From SABY01 sp964523795 (GTDB taxonomy: Bacteria > Bacteroidota > Bacteroidia > Bacteroidales > 4484-276), in NCBI GenBank assembly GCA_964523795.1, contig CAZGAO010000003.1:62001-126000 (forward strand): DNA of 64,000 nt, read 5' to 3'. The notes beneath the pieces were generated by a model. It saw only the letters and a program-made list of their open reading frames with translations, did not search any database and had not been told where the DNA came from. Below, in pieces: positions 54,484 through 62,727 of the stretch. Both the position numbers and the translations under genes were made by a program. Positions within the stretch are counted from its first letter, which is position 1; the number at the start of each line of letters is the position of its first letter.

Positions 54484-54819
54484 ATGGTAGAAATTTTGGT
54501 TCCCTTAGGTTCATTTGCAATGGTTTTTGGCATTGTGTGGGTGCTGGTCGACCGCAGCATCAAAAGTCAACTCATCAAACATGGCGCGGATGCCCGCACC
54601 CTGAAAATAGACAAGAACACCGATGGCTCACTGCGCTTTGGCTTGTTGATGATAGGCGTAGGTCTGGGCATTGTGCTGGGCTATTTCGTTGCTTCAAGTT
54701 CCAATATGCAGGAAGAAGTGGCTTACTTTTCGATGACCTTCCTTATGGGCGGTCTGGCTTTATTGCTTTATCATTTTATTAGCAAAAAGCCCACGAAAGC
54801 TGAAGCTAACGATCAATAA
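54484..54819 (+). CDS. DUF6249 membrane protein
   Basis: 111 residues. One N-terminal segment (about 3-21), a charged stretch with IDKNTDGSLR, then a helical pair (about 51-69 and 81-98). The LRFGLLMIGVGLGIVLGY core is of the DUF6249 type often found beside ECF sigma factors in Bacteroidetes. Divergent from an ECF sigma gene here, which fits that association. The function is unknown. A terminator-like hairpin follows. Confidence 0.8.
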   Translation: MVEILVPLGSFAMVFGIVWVLVDRSIKSQLIKHGADARTLKIDKNTDGSLRFGLLMIGVGLGIVLGYFVASSSNMQEEVAYFSMTFLMGGLALLLYHFISKKPTKAEANDQ

Positions 54820-54910
54820 GCCTCCCACACCCCTCTAACTCTCCTTTAGGGGAAGACCAGCCCACGCACTCGTAGAAAAGAAATACACTGAGTAAAAATT
54901 TGAATTGTAG

Positions 54911-54945
54911 AGCCGCCCTCCTGAGATTTCTGGATGGGCGGCTTT
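54911..54945 (+). terminator. Hairpin after the DUF6249 gene
   Basis: Stem AGCCGCCC / GGGCGGCT with a 17-nt loop and a short TTT after it, about 92 bp after the stop codon. Confidence 0.6.
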
Positions 54946-55097
54946 ATATTTAGTGCTCGTTTTTTTACTACGTTTGTTGGATTATCAATAGCCTGGTTTC
55001 GTCAGTTGACAGGCGGGGCTTTTCAAAAGCAACAATGATATGTATAGGCACAAAATAGCTTCACCGAAAGTGATGCCTGTATGCCTGATAAAAGCTC

Positions 55098-55595
55098 CTA
55101 TTTGCAATATTCAGCACTCCAGTTTTCTGATCCCCGGCCTTTGCGGCATTTGTACGATTCTTTTACCGAAACTATTCTCAGCCCCTGAGAGGTGCGTTTT
55201 ATTACCATAACCACCTTCAGCCCTGCCACCGAATCATCCATGCGCCCATCTTCAATCAAAGTTAACTCCTTGCTTGAGTCGTTAGTTTGCCTAACAGTAG
55301 TATTATAACTGTATCTGCCTTCGGCAAATTCATCTTTGGGAGCGTAAAGGCGCAATATTTCTTCTTCCGATCGAATGTTTTTTCGTTGGATATCCAAGTT
55401 CAGGTCATCGATAAACGATTGTTCAAAAGGCCTGTAACGCCGTTCATCTTCAGCAGTGGCCGTTTGCTGTGTGGTTTTCGTTTCCTGCTGTGTAGTGGTA
55501 TTTTGTGCATCAGTCTTTTTATCCTGTTTATTAATGCAGGAAGTTGTGAATATCAGTAACCCGCACATCATGATTTTCAATCTTCTATTTTTCAT
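55098..55595 (-). CDS. Hypothetical lipoprotein
   Basis: 165 residues. The lipobox TTSC gives lipidated Cys20, followed by a Gln/Thr-rich linker (about 22-50). The rest is a small mixed domain with RPFEQSFIDDLNLDIQRKN and SVAGLKVVMVIKRTSQGLR. No family is recognised. It stands alone, 168 bp from the phosphatase fusion upstream. Many Bacteroidetes lipoproteins of this size are surface-exposed. Confidence 0.75.
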   Translation of the reverse strand: MKNRRLKIMMCGLLIFTTSCINKQDKKTDAQNTTTQQETKTTQQTATAEDERRYRPFEQSFIDDLNLDIQRKNIRSEEEILRLYAPKDEFAEGRYSYNTTVRQTNDSSKELTLIEDGRMDDSVAGLKVVMVIKRTSQGLRIVSVKESYKCRKGRGSENWSAEYCK

Positions 55596-55763
55596 TATAG
55601 CACTATATTTTTGTGTGCAAAATTTGTTTACAAAGCTATGTTTTTAAACTTTGTTTACAGCAGTTTTTCGTAGCTCTTATCAAATACAGGAGTGCTACAA
55701 TAGTTAAGGGATGCGTGTATATACGAGCGCGGCTTCGGGACGGTTAACCATTACCGCTAACAA

Positions 55764-57446
55764 TCACTCGCCATCCACCATAAAGGCGCAGGGTATCTGA
55801 TCCTGCTTATTGGTCATTTTAAAATAGTGCCCGTCTTTAATTAAAAGTGCTTGGGAAATGGCCTGCTCGGTGCGAATGGGAATATCGATCACAATTACCT
55901 TCCCGCCAAAAAAGGAGGTCATTTCTTTCACCTCTGTATGTGCGATAATCATTTTGTTTACCTCATAAAAATCCAGGATGGAAGCTACGAGATTTTGGGT
56001 CAATTCGTTTTTGCCAAAATTATCCAATACAAAACCACGATACCACAGTGGTCCGTCAGCATTAATTACCAGGTTGATAAGTTCGGCATCAGCACTGGGC
56101 GTTTCCGGATCTTCAGCAAGGTAATCACGCAAAAGCTGATTGACTTGTCCGATGCTCAAATGTCGATCGAGTAAAACCGGCGAAATGCCGGCATGAGAAA
56201 ACAAGTTGCCATTGATCTTAACCAGGGTGTTGCGACTTCTGAGCCATTGCCCAAGCCCGGAATTGAGGCCAAAAAAATCGGCATAGTCGCGAATGAAATA
56301 ATTGGAAAGGACTTCGTATTTACGGTTGATGTAGCGGGTATCGTTTATCATTATCATCACCTCGTGGTTGCCCAGGAGCATGTGTACCCTGCCGCCCTGA
56401 AGGCGCGCCTGTACGTCAAGCTCATAAATAAACCACAGGCTTTCGGTAACTTCGTTGCCCCGGTCGAAAACGTCGCCCAGAAAAACAACATGACCATCGC
56501 CCCAAATCCAGTTTAGCTCTTCATCCACCACCTGGTTTATTTTAAGAAATTCCGCAAGTGCGCTATAATGTCCGTGGGTGTCGCCAATAGCCAATACCTT
56601 GCTTACGCCTTCGAAAACACTGGGCTGGACTTCCATCTTTTTCATGATGGTATATTTTTTTGTGTCGTCGGCAAAGCCTGCTACCTGCATGGTATCGGTG
56701 AGCACCTTGATGTATTTTTCTTTTTTTATGGGATAATTTACCAGCGTATCGTAAATCATGTAAAACATGCGGATGGTGGTATCGTCCATCCATTCGATGT
56801 GCGGGCCATCGGTGTAATGGGGTAGGTCAGAATAATAATGGCGCATTTCGGTAATGCTAACCAGATATTCGGCAAGTTCAGGAAAATTTGCCCTATTGGC
56901 ATAATCCAACGCTGTATTCCCTTTCTCATTTTCCCATTCCACATTGGCTCCATTCTCAACCAACATGCGCAGTCCTGCCATGCGTCCGTTTCGGGCGGCA
57001 TAAATCAGTGCCGTATTCCCATCATTAAGGGCGGTGTCCAGGCTGGCTCCGGCCTCGATAATTTGATGCAGCATCATTTTATCGCGAGTCATCAAGGCAT
57101 ACATCAGGGGCGTTTTATCATTGCTGATAATATTTACATTGGCACCCTGATCAATGAGCCATTGCGCTGCACGATGGTTTTGCTTCCTTATGGCGTAATT
57201 AAGCAAGGTAGTCTTACCTTTGTTATAAACCCCATTAATGTTGGCTCCATCGGCAATAAAGGTTTCGAGCTTAGCGACTTCTCCCTTTCTAATCGATTTC
57301 AGTACCTCCTTTTCAGGGATGGATGCCTGCACAATTCCGGCATACAAAAGCAGGGCAAGGCCAAGTATTAAAATAAATGCAGGGCTTTGTCTGCGAAAGT
57401 TTGGCCTGTGCGCTGTTTCGTGCTTATGTAATCCCGAACATTTCAA
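55764..57446 (-). CDS. Ankyrin-repeat PPP-family phosphatase fusion
   Basis: 560 residues. A hydrophobic anchor or signal (about 22-42) is followed by about five ankyrin repeats (45-200) and a PPP-type metallophosphatase domain. The four metal motifs are present in order: GDTHG (288-292), GDVFDRG (324-330), GNHE (359-362) and HAG (418-420). The domain resembles bacterial Shewanella-like PPP phosphatases, which dephosphorylate protein Ser/Thr/Tyr, and the ankyrin part probably selects a partner. The signal-like N-terminus suggests a periplasmic or surface position. It starts 75 bp after the CotH-like gene on the same strand, so it may belong to the VTC operon. Confidence 0.88.
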   Translation of the reverse strand: MKCSGLHKHETAHRPNFRRQSPAFILILGLALLLYAGIVQASIPEKEVLKSIRKGEVAKLETFIADGANINGVYNKGKTTLLNYAIRKQNHRAAQWLIDQGANVNIISNDKTPLMYALMTRDKMMLHQIIEAGASLDTALNDGNTALIYAARNGRMAGLRMLVENGANVEWENEKGNTALDYANRANFPELAEYLVSITEMRHYYSDLPHYTDGPHIEWMDDTTIRMFYMIYDTLVNYPIKKEKYIKVLTDTMQVAGFADDTKKYTIMKKMEVQPSVFEGVSKVLAIGDTHGHYSALAEFLKINQVVDEELNWIWGDGHVVFLGDVFDRGNEVTESLWFIYELDVQARLQGGRVHMLLGNHEVMIMINDTRYINRKYEVLSNYFIRDYADFFGLNSGLGQWLRSRNTLVKINGNLFSHAGISPVLLDRHLSIGQVNQLLRDYLAEDPETPSADAELINLVINADGPLWYRGFVLDNFGKNELTQNLVASILDFYEVNKMIIAHTEVKEMTSFFGGKVIVIDIPIRTEQAISQALLIKDGHYFKMTNKQDQIPCAFMVDGE

Positions 57447-57521
57447 TGTGATTATGGTATAATGTGTTTATTAATATCAAATTAAGAACTAAAAATTCCG
57501 CGCCAATGTTCAATCGAGCGT

Positions 57522-58577
57522 TTAAAACTTGTCGCGGGTCAGGCATTTATCCATAAATTCAAGCTTGATCATGGCCTCGTTTTCGATGATCTCATAGAAG
57601 TCGTCAAAGTAGTTCAAAATATCCTTGCGCTGGCGTTTGGTGAGGAACTCAAAGTTTTCGGCGAGTTGGTAAATTTCTACTTTTTTCATTTTGAAGTAAT
57701 CAAACTCCTGTTCCAGTTCTTCCCGGGTGCGGCAGAAACCTCTGAAAAGTCTTTCGGTAACCGAGGTCAATTCGAAGCGTGGCTGTGGTTGGGCATAAAA
57801 CGCATCGACCACGCCACACCAATCAAAATCGTAAGGAATTGCATAAGCAGGTTTCAAGGTGTCCGTTACAAAAAGTTTGATGTTGTGCAGGGTGGATACG
57901 GCCCAGTCGGTGTTGCCCACAAAATACTGGAAAACGGCCAGGCGGCTTATGTGCTCATAGCGCGTGCTGTCCTGCATCAGATATTTTTGCTTAATCTCCT
58001 GGCCTCCGATGCGCTCGGCCAGCACATCATCAGGCTCGATAAAAAAGGCATAACTCTCCTGTGTATTTTTCCCTGAAGGGGTATCGATGTAGTTGATGCT
58101 TGCCGGGCGTACCCTGAAGCTGGTATCGGTTAAGATATTAAAAACCCGATACACCAAATACTCGCTAAGCACATTTTGCCGATAGCCCTTCGAGTTTGGG
58201 CGGCAATGCGTTACGAGCTTTATCTTATCCATGCCTTCAAACAAGGTACCCACCACTTCTTTCTTTTTGAAGTTGATACGCAGGGGCGGGAAAGTGCAAT
58301 TATCCTCATCGCGGCGGAAGTTGCCACGGGTTTTAATTTTCACCTGAAGCACCAGGGTGTCGGTGCCGTCATAATAATCCAGAAAGCCAGAATGTTCAAT
58401 GCGCTCATCGCCCACATCATCCAGCAAAACATTGAAATCGGCGCGCAGGCCAATCCTGATCATGTCGTGGGCTGCAAAAAGCGGGCGCGCCGAAGCCGTG
58501 CTGTAATCCTGGGCAGCGGCATTGCCATAATAAAGCATTGCTGAAAATAGCACGAGTAAGCTCAGGTAGTTTTTCAT
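57522..58577 (-). CDS. CotH-like kinase-fold protein
   Basis: 351 residues. The signal peptide (about 1-22, ending NAAAQ) indicates export. The body matches the CotH pattern: KTRGNFRRDEDNCTFPPLR near 82-100, then catalytic-type GNTDWAVSTLHNIKLF with Asp224, and the metal-binding-like IPYDFDWCGVV with Asp250 and Asp252. CotH kinases phosphorylate spore-coat proteins in Bacillus; in Bacteroidetes the relatives are exported and their substrates are unknown. The gene start overlaps the end of the DUF4956 gene by 4 nt, so it is co-transcribed with the VTC gene. Confidence 0.75.
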   Translation of the reverse strand: MKNYLSLLVLFSAMLYYGNAAAQDYSTASARPLFAAHDMIRIGLRADFNVLLDDVGDERIEHSGFLDYYDGTDTLVLQVKIKTRGNFRRDEDNCTFPPLRINFKKKEVVGTLFEGMDKIKLVTHCRPNSKGYRQNVLSEYLVYRVFNILTDTSFRVRPASINYIDTPSGKNTQESYAFFIEPDDVLAERIGGQEIKQKYLMQDSTRYEHISRLAVFQYFVGNTDWAVSTLHNIKLFVTDTLKPAYAIPYDFDWCGVVDAFYAQPQPRFELTSVTERLFRGFCRTREELEQEFDYFKMKKVEIYQLAENFEFLTKRQRKDILNYFDDFYEIIENEAMIKLEFMDKCLTRDKF

Positions 58578-59278
58578 AAGGATTTCTTTGGTGTTTCTTT
58601 GTCCTTAAAAGTGAAATTGTCCAGGCTTTCGGCCTCAAAAAAGTTGGTGGCATATTTATCCCAAAAATAGTAAATGGTAATTTCGGCCGTATCACGCAAA
58701 AAATTGATTTTGCCAATTTCCACCCTGTTAATTTTTAGGCCTGTACGATTTTCCAAATCCTTGATAAACTGCTTTTGATGCTGGGGTTTTATCAGCTCAA
58801 TTTTTTCGTAAATGATGGTCTTGCTCGACTCGTGCTTCTCGCTCCAGAAATATTCGATAACCCAAGTAATAATCGAAAGCACAGCATTGGCGAAAAGCAA
58901 TTCCACATAGCTGATATGCTGATCTGACAGGGCATTCATTACCGAGATACAAATAACCAAAAACAGGTAGGTCATCTCTTTGATGGGGATGGGATTGGTG
59001 CGGTAGCGAATGATGCCAAACAGGGCAAACAGTCCCAGGGCAAAGCCCAGTTGCAGATCCACATTTTGCAACAGGTACGACAGGAAGAATACCGAAATAC
59101 TGATAAGGATGTAGGTAAAAAGATAGTCCTTGCGACGATTGTTGGTGTAATAGATGTACCTGACGATGATGAGGGTGAAAATGAGGTTGATCAAAAAGCG
59201 AAATCCCATCATCAGGAAATCGCCCTGGTCGAAAAAGTTAATACCAAATAATTTGGGATCAGTTATAAAATGGAGCAT
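58574..59278 (-). CDS. DUF4956 membrane protein
   Basis: 234 residues. Four hydrophobic segments lie between about 20 and 145 (for example GFRFLINLIFTLIIVRYI and YILISISVFFLSYLL); the last 85 residues are soluble with a KINRVEIGKINFLRDTAEI strand. DUF4956 proteins are found beside VTC-domain genes in many bacteria. It overlaps the VTC gene by 20 nt and the CotH-like gene by 4 nt. A membrane anchor or channel for the VTC product is a plausible role; it is not proven. Confidence 0.85.
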   Translation of the reverse strand: MLHFITDPKLFGINFFDQGDFLMMGFRFLINLIFTLIIVRYIYYTNNRRKDYLFTYILISISVFFLSYLLQNVDLQLGFALGLFALFGIIRYRTNPIPIKEMTYLFLVICISVMNALSDQHISYVELLFANAVLSIITWVIEYFWSEKHESSKTIIYEKIELIKPQHQKQFIKDLENRTGLKINRVEIGKINFLRDTAEITIYYFWDKYATNFFEAESLDNFTFKDKETPKKSL

Positions 59279-60089
59279 AGCTGCTATGATTGTTAAGTTT
59301 ATAAATCGTGATTAATTTCTGTTTAAAACGGTTGTGTTTTATTGCTGGGTTCAACAAAACCATCCCTATGCAATACTTGCTAAACTTCATAGGAAGTATT
59401 TTGTTTTGCCTTAAGATTTTTTCAAAGTCAGACATGCCCGAGCTTTTTTCTCGTTTTATTTCGGCGATGGCCACGAAGGGCAAAGCGGCTGATGCCCCGC
59501 CATGATTAAAACTAAGTTCAAAGTCGATGGTTATTCTCTCGGCATCGTGCTTATGCGCAAGGGTGATTCTGCAAAAACTGTTTTGTAAAACTGCCGACAG
59601 AATCCGGGCCTTGAAGGGTGAGTTTTTCTTCAGGAATTTTTTTTCATCTTTAACAAAATCCGCGCTGCGATTTTCGATGGTGATGCGCTTCTTTCGCGTA
59701 AGTCCCTTATTGGTCTTGTGTTTAATCTCCAAAAAAACTTCCCCGCTCCTTTGGTATTCCCGCTTTCGTATTTTGTAGCGATTGCGTTTTTGATTGTGAT
59801 GATTAAGATACATCGAAAGCCCGGAGCTGTCGAAATAAGTAGAAGCATAAGGGAAAATACGTTCGCTATTAATTTGAAGCACTTTGTAGCTCGATGCAGC
59901 CAGTTGCAGAAACCAGGGAAGCTGATCCACATTAAAAACAAATTTGCGGTCGAAACGATCCATCATTTTTACACGATCCATCTCCTCCAGCGACAAGCTG
60001 TCAAAGCCATGCACCGCCTCATGTAGTGCCTCAGGGGCGGGCAGGGTGGGGGACTTGTGCGAATCGATACTTGATTTTGCGGGAGTCAT
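59259..60089 (-). CDS. VTC-domain polyphosphate polymerase
   Basis: 276 residues. The VTC tunnel-fold residues are visible: a first strand with RKFVFN, then YFDSSGLSMYLNH, a basic KIRKREY and EVFLEIKHKTNKGLTRKK, an AIAEIKREK strand and a SKYCIG end. In the yeast VTC complex this domain polymerises ATP gamma-phosphate into polyphosphate. No membrane segment is present, so the DUF4956 protein probably supplies the anchor. It heads an operon with DUF4956 and CotH-like genes; a -7 box is 28 nt upstream. Confidence 0.88.
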   Translation of the reverse strand: MTPAKSSIDSHKSPTLPAPEALHEAVHGFDSLSLEEMDRVKMMDRFDRKFVFNVDQLPWFLQLAASSYKVLQINSERIFPYASTYFDSSGLSMYLNHHNQKRNRYKIRKREYQRSGEVFLEIKHKTNKGLTRKKRITIENRSADFVKDEKKFLKKNSPFKARILSAVLQNSFCRITLAHKHDAERITIDFELSFNHGGASAALPFVAIAEIKREKSSGMSDFEKILRQNKILPMKFSKYCIGMVLLNPAIKHNRFKQKLITIYKLNNHSSYAPFYN

Positions 60090-60117
60090 GCTTCACCTTA
60101 TTAATAAATATGCGGAG

Positions 60118-60125
60118 CAAAAGTA
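60118..60125 (-). promoter_or_regulatory. -7 box of the VTC operon
   Basis: TACTTTTG on the minus strand, 28 nt before the VTC gene start. Confidence 0.5.
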
Positions 60126-60266
60126 AAGAAAATCTAACACCAGACATCTGTAATCCTTATCAGGGCTTAACCAATAGCAGCCAGGGTCTCACTTTAAGCG
60201 AAACCCTGACTATCCTAACTTCCCGAACTCTTTGCTGGTCATGGCTTAGCAGCCACGCCACTGATA

Positions 60267-61289
60267 TCAAAACCAAACCCTGAATTTTACCCCGGGCATC
60301 GCTTTTTTAAAACCATCGCTAATATAAAGCTCAGGCATAATTGAGTATTGTTTTCCGAACTTTGCACCCAGGGACAAACGCAAGGTGTTTTTATCAAAAA
60401 AATCGCCATTGCGCCAGGCCAGATAAGAAAGGCCTGCGCCAAACCAATAAGGTTCGTCAGGATTGGAGGAAGTATTGATAAAATAACTGGCACCCACAAA
60501 GGTATTGATGTCAGTATTAAAACCGCCTTCGGGACGCTCATCGAAAAGGTAAAGCATGGAAGCCTCAGCAAGAATTTGGTGCTTGATGCGGGTTTTGTTG
60601 GCCAGGCTAAAGCCAACGATAATATCGATCGAAGGCACCAGACGGTTACGAACCAAACCAGCACCGGCTGTGCCCATCAGCGATATCTGATCGCCGATTT
60701 CCGTATTGCGATAGTGATTAAGGCTTTGAGGGGTTTGATCTTCATCAATCTTCCAGGTCATCGACATGGCTACCCGCCGAATTTCGGGGGTTTCGGTTTT
60801 TTGCTTTTCGATAACCTTATTTATCAAATCAGCAATATTATAACTCACCAGGTCATCCAGCTTGTCAAGTCCTGAGACGAGAAGGTGCAGTTGCGTATCT
60901 TTTCCGAGGTTCAGCACCAGGTCAATGGGCATGGGCTTTATGGATATGCCATCATCAAGCACAATGAAAGTTTTATCCGCATCCGAAATGTCTTTAAAGG
61001 TGATGCTGCTTTGGCCGTCCTGTGGCGCACGATACGAAATCCGGATAAAACGATTACTTATATCCGGAATTTCAAACTGCATCAAATCCTGATTAAAAGC
61101 TGAAATAACCTTGTTTAGCGTGTCGGGAGCCTCATGCCTCGAAATGTTTTCGCTCACGAGCATCATCCTAAAGTCTTCATTAACATAAATGTGCAGCGTA
61201 TCGCCAAAAACATGATTTGGGTTTTCCTCTGCCCTAAGGCCGAACGTGGGTATGGCCATCAATAAAATGCTTAACAAGTACTTTTTCAT
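60267..61289 (-). CDS. Outer-membrane beta-barrel-like protein
   Basis: 340 residues. A signal peptide (about 1-20, ending GLRAE) is followed by a mixed N-terminal region (about 30-180) and a beta-rich C-terminal part of alternating hydrophobic strands with aromatic ends, finishing KFRVWF, the terminal Phe typical of Bam-inserted barrels. No family is recognised. It starts 47 bp after the putative anti-sigma gene on the same strand, so it is probably the third gene of a sigma/anti-sigma/outer-membrane operon. Confidence 0.7.
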   Translation of the reverse strand: MKKYLLSILLMAIPTFGLRAEENPNHVFGDTLHIYVNEDFRMMLVSENISRHEAPDTLNKVISAFNQDLMQFEIPDISNRFIRISYRAPQDGQSSITFKDISDADKTFIVLDDGISIKPMPIDLVLNLGKDTQLHLLVSGLDKLDDLVSYNIADLINKVIEKQKTETPEIRRVAMSMTWKIDEDQTPQSLNHYRNTEIGDQISLMGTAGAGLVRNRLVPSIDIIVGFSLANKTRIKHQILAEASMLYLFDERPEGGFNTDINTFVGASYFINTSSNPDEPYWFGAGLSYLAWRNGDFFDKNTLRLSLGAKFGKQYSIMPELYISDGFKKAMPGVKFRVWF

Positions 61290-61336
61290 AATTATAAAGG
61301 TATTTGATTAATAAATTAATTTTTAAAAATCTGATC

Positions 61337-62029
61337 TTATTTTAATCTCGAAAGGAAGCCGATGGGGGGATCTATTTTACTTTTCATGGGCATGTTTATG
61401 CTCAGCGTAAGTGCCGGGGCAGATTTAAAAGGCTCTGATTCCGATTTTTTCCGAATAATATAAGTCCGGTTGAAAGCCAAGACCTCAGGCTGTTTTGAGC
61501 TTTGGTCGATGGTGGAACTGCGAAGGACTGGTTTTTTGATGACTTCTTTTGATGTCTCAATTTGTGCTCCCTTGCTTTGAGGATATAGCCGTGGCAAACT
61601 ACTAAGTTGTCGCTCTGCTTGTCTCCCTGTCGGCAATAACTCTTTCTCAGCCGGATAATTTCTGTTTTCCACATTTTGATCATCTTCCAAAGCCATGTCT
61701 GGTGATTCAGCCACAGCCTTTGCCTCAATAACTTTTTCATTCTCAATTTCATCAGGGATCAAGGTGTTTAGCTTATTTTCGCTGGCCATTGGTTGTGAAA
61801 AACTGGAGTCATCCAATTTAAAATCATAAAACCACAAAGAAATTAAAAGGAGAAAGACTGCGGCTACCCCGCCAAAATAGACCCAAAAGATCCCTGCTTT
61901 TCGCTTCCGGCTTTGACCTGCTATTTTATCCCAGCTCGCCTCTTTGTCCCAGCGTGTGTCGGGGACTTCAACACGGTCGAGGCTGCCGATTTGCTCTTTT
62001 ATGAAATTATCCAGTTTATCCGAGTTCAT
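61337..62029 (-). CDS. Putative anti-sigma factor
   Basis: 230 residues. A cytoplasmic N-terminal region (about 1-44, with IGSLDRVEVPDTRWDKEA) is followed by one membrane helix (about 45-69) and a Ser/Glu/Lys-rich periplasmic tail. It contains a PTGRQA hexapeptide near 140, seen in many Bacteroidetes proteins as a mark of an in-frame dispersed repeat. The gene overlaps its sigma factor by 14 nt. No zinc-binding motif is present, so the assignment rests on position and topology. Confidence 0.68.
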   Translation of the reverse strand: MNSDKLDNFIKEQIGSLDRVEVPDTRWDKEASWDKIAGQSRKRKAGIFWVYFGGVAAVFLLLISLWFYDFKLDDSSFSQPMASENKLNTLIPDEIENEKVIEAKAVAESPDMALEDDQNVENRNYPAEKELLPTGRQAERQLSSLPRLYPQSKGAQIETSKEVIKKPVLRSSTIDQSSKQPEVLAFNRTYIIRKKSESEPFKSAPALTLSINMPMKSKIDPPIGFLSRLK

Positions 62030-62573
62030 AGCCTGTTTTTGTTTTTATGATTTTATCCTGCAATTTTTTCCGAGCCTTGTTAAGTTGCGTTTTGCTGGTG
62101 CTTTCGCTGATATTTAGCATTTGGGCAATTTCCTGATGACTGTAACCTTCGATAATAAATAAATTAAAAACTGTGCGATAGCCTTCGGGCAAATTCCTCA
62201 CCAGGGCATAAATATCCTCGGCATCTAATTCGGCTGCAAAATCCGTAGCATCAGCAATTTCAGGATGATCGGCGATATCTTCGGTTTCTTTGTGGGCACG
62301 CAAAAACATCAAGGCCTCGTTTACTATAATCTTTTTTATCCAGGCCTCGAGGCTGCCCCGTCCGCGAAAGCAAAAGCTACCCATTTTTTTCAACACCTTG
62401 GTAAAGGCAACTACCAGCACATCATCGGCATCATTTTCGTTGCCGACATAGCGAAGCAGCATCCTGAACATCACATTTGCATAAGTCTCGTAAAGATACT
62501 TCTGCGATTTGCGGTCGCCCTTGCTGCACCATTCAGCCAATATTTCCTCGCTATAAATTGTCCTTTCGCTCAT
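62016..62573 (-). CDS. ECF sigma factor (second)
   Basis: 185 residues. Region 2 has YLYETYANVMFRMLLRYVG and ADDVLVVAFTKVLKKMGSF; region 4 has LPEGYRTVFNLFIIEGYS and a helix-turn-helix, HQEIAQMLNISESTSKTQL. It is a second, distinct ECF factor relative to the one at 53.7-54.3 kb. It heads an operon with an anti-sigma-like gene and an outer-membrane gene, divergent from the M3 peptidase gene. Its signal is unknown. Confidence 0.92.
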   Translation of the reverse strand: MSERTIYSEEILAEWCSKGDRKSQKYLYETYANVMFRMLLRYVGNENDADDVLVVAFTKVLKKMGSFCFRGRGSLEAWIKKIIVNEALMFLRAHKETEDIADHPEIADATDFAAELDAEDIYALVRNLPEGYRTVFNLFIIEGYSHQEIAQMLNISESTSKTQLNKARKKLQDKIIKTKTGYELG

Positions 62574-62677
62574 CTGTTCTTATAAATGCAGCAAAATAAG
62601 AAAAAGTTGCCTGGGCGTATAAATCTCCTGCTAATCTTTTGTAAGGTGGCGGCTATCTCCACACCAACGAGAAAATA

Positions 62678-62685
62678 TACTTTTG
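62678..62685 (+). promoter_or_regulatory. -7 box of the M3 peptidase gene
   Basis: TACTTTTG, 42 nt before the ATG at 62728, matching TAnnTTTG. Confidence 0.4.
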
Positions 62686-62727
62686 CGCTTCCGCAATTTC
62701 AAAACATTAAACTAAAATACGATTACG

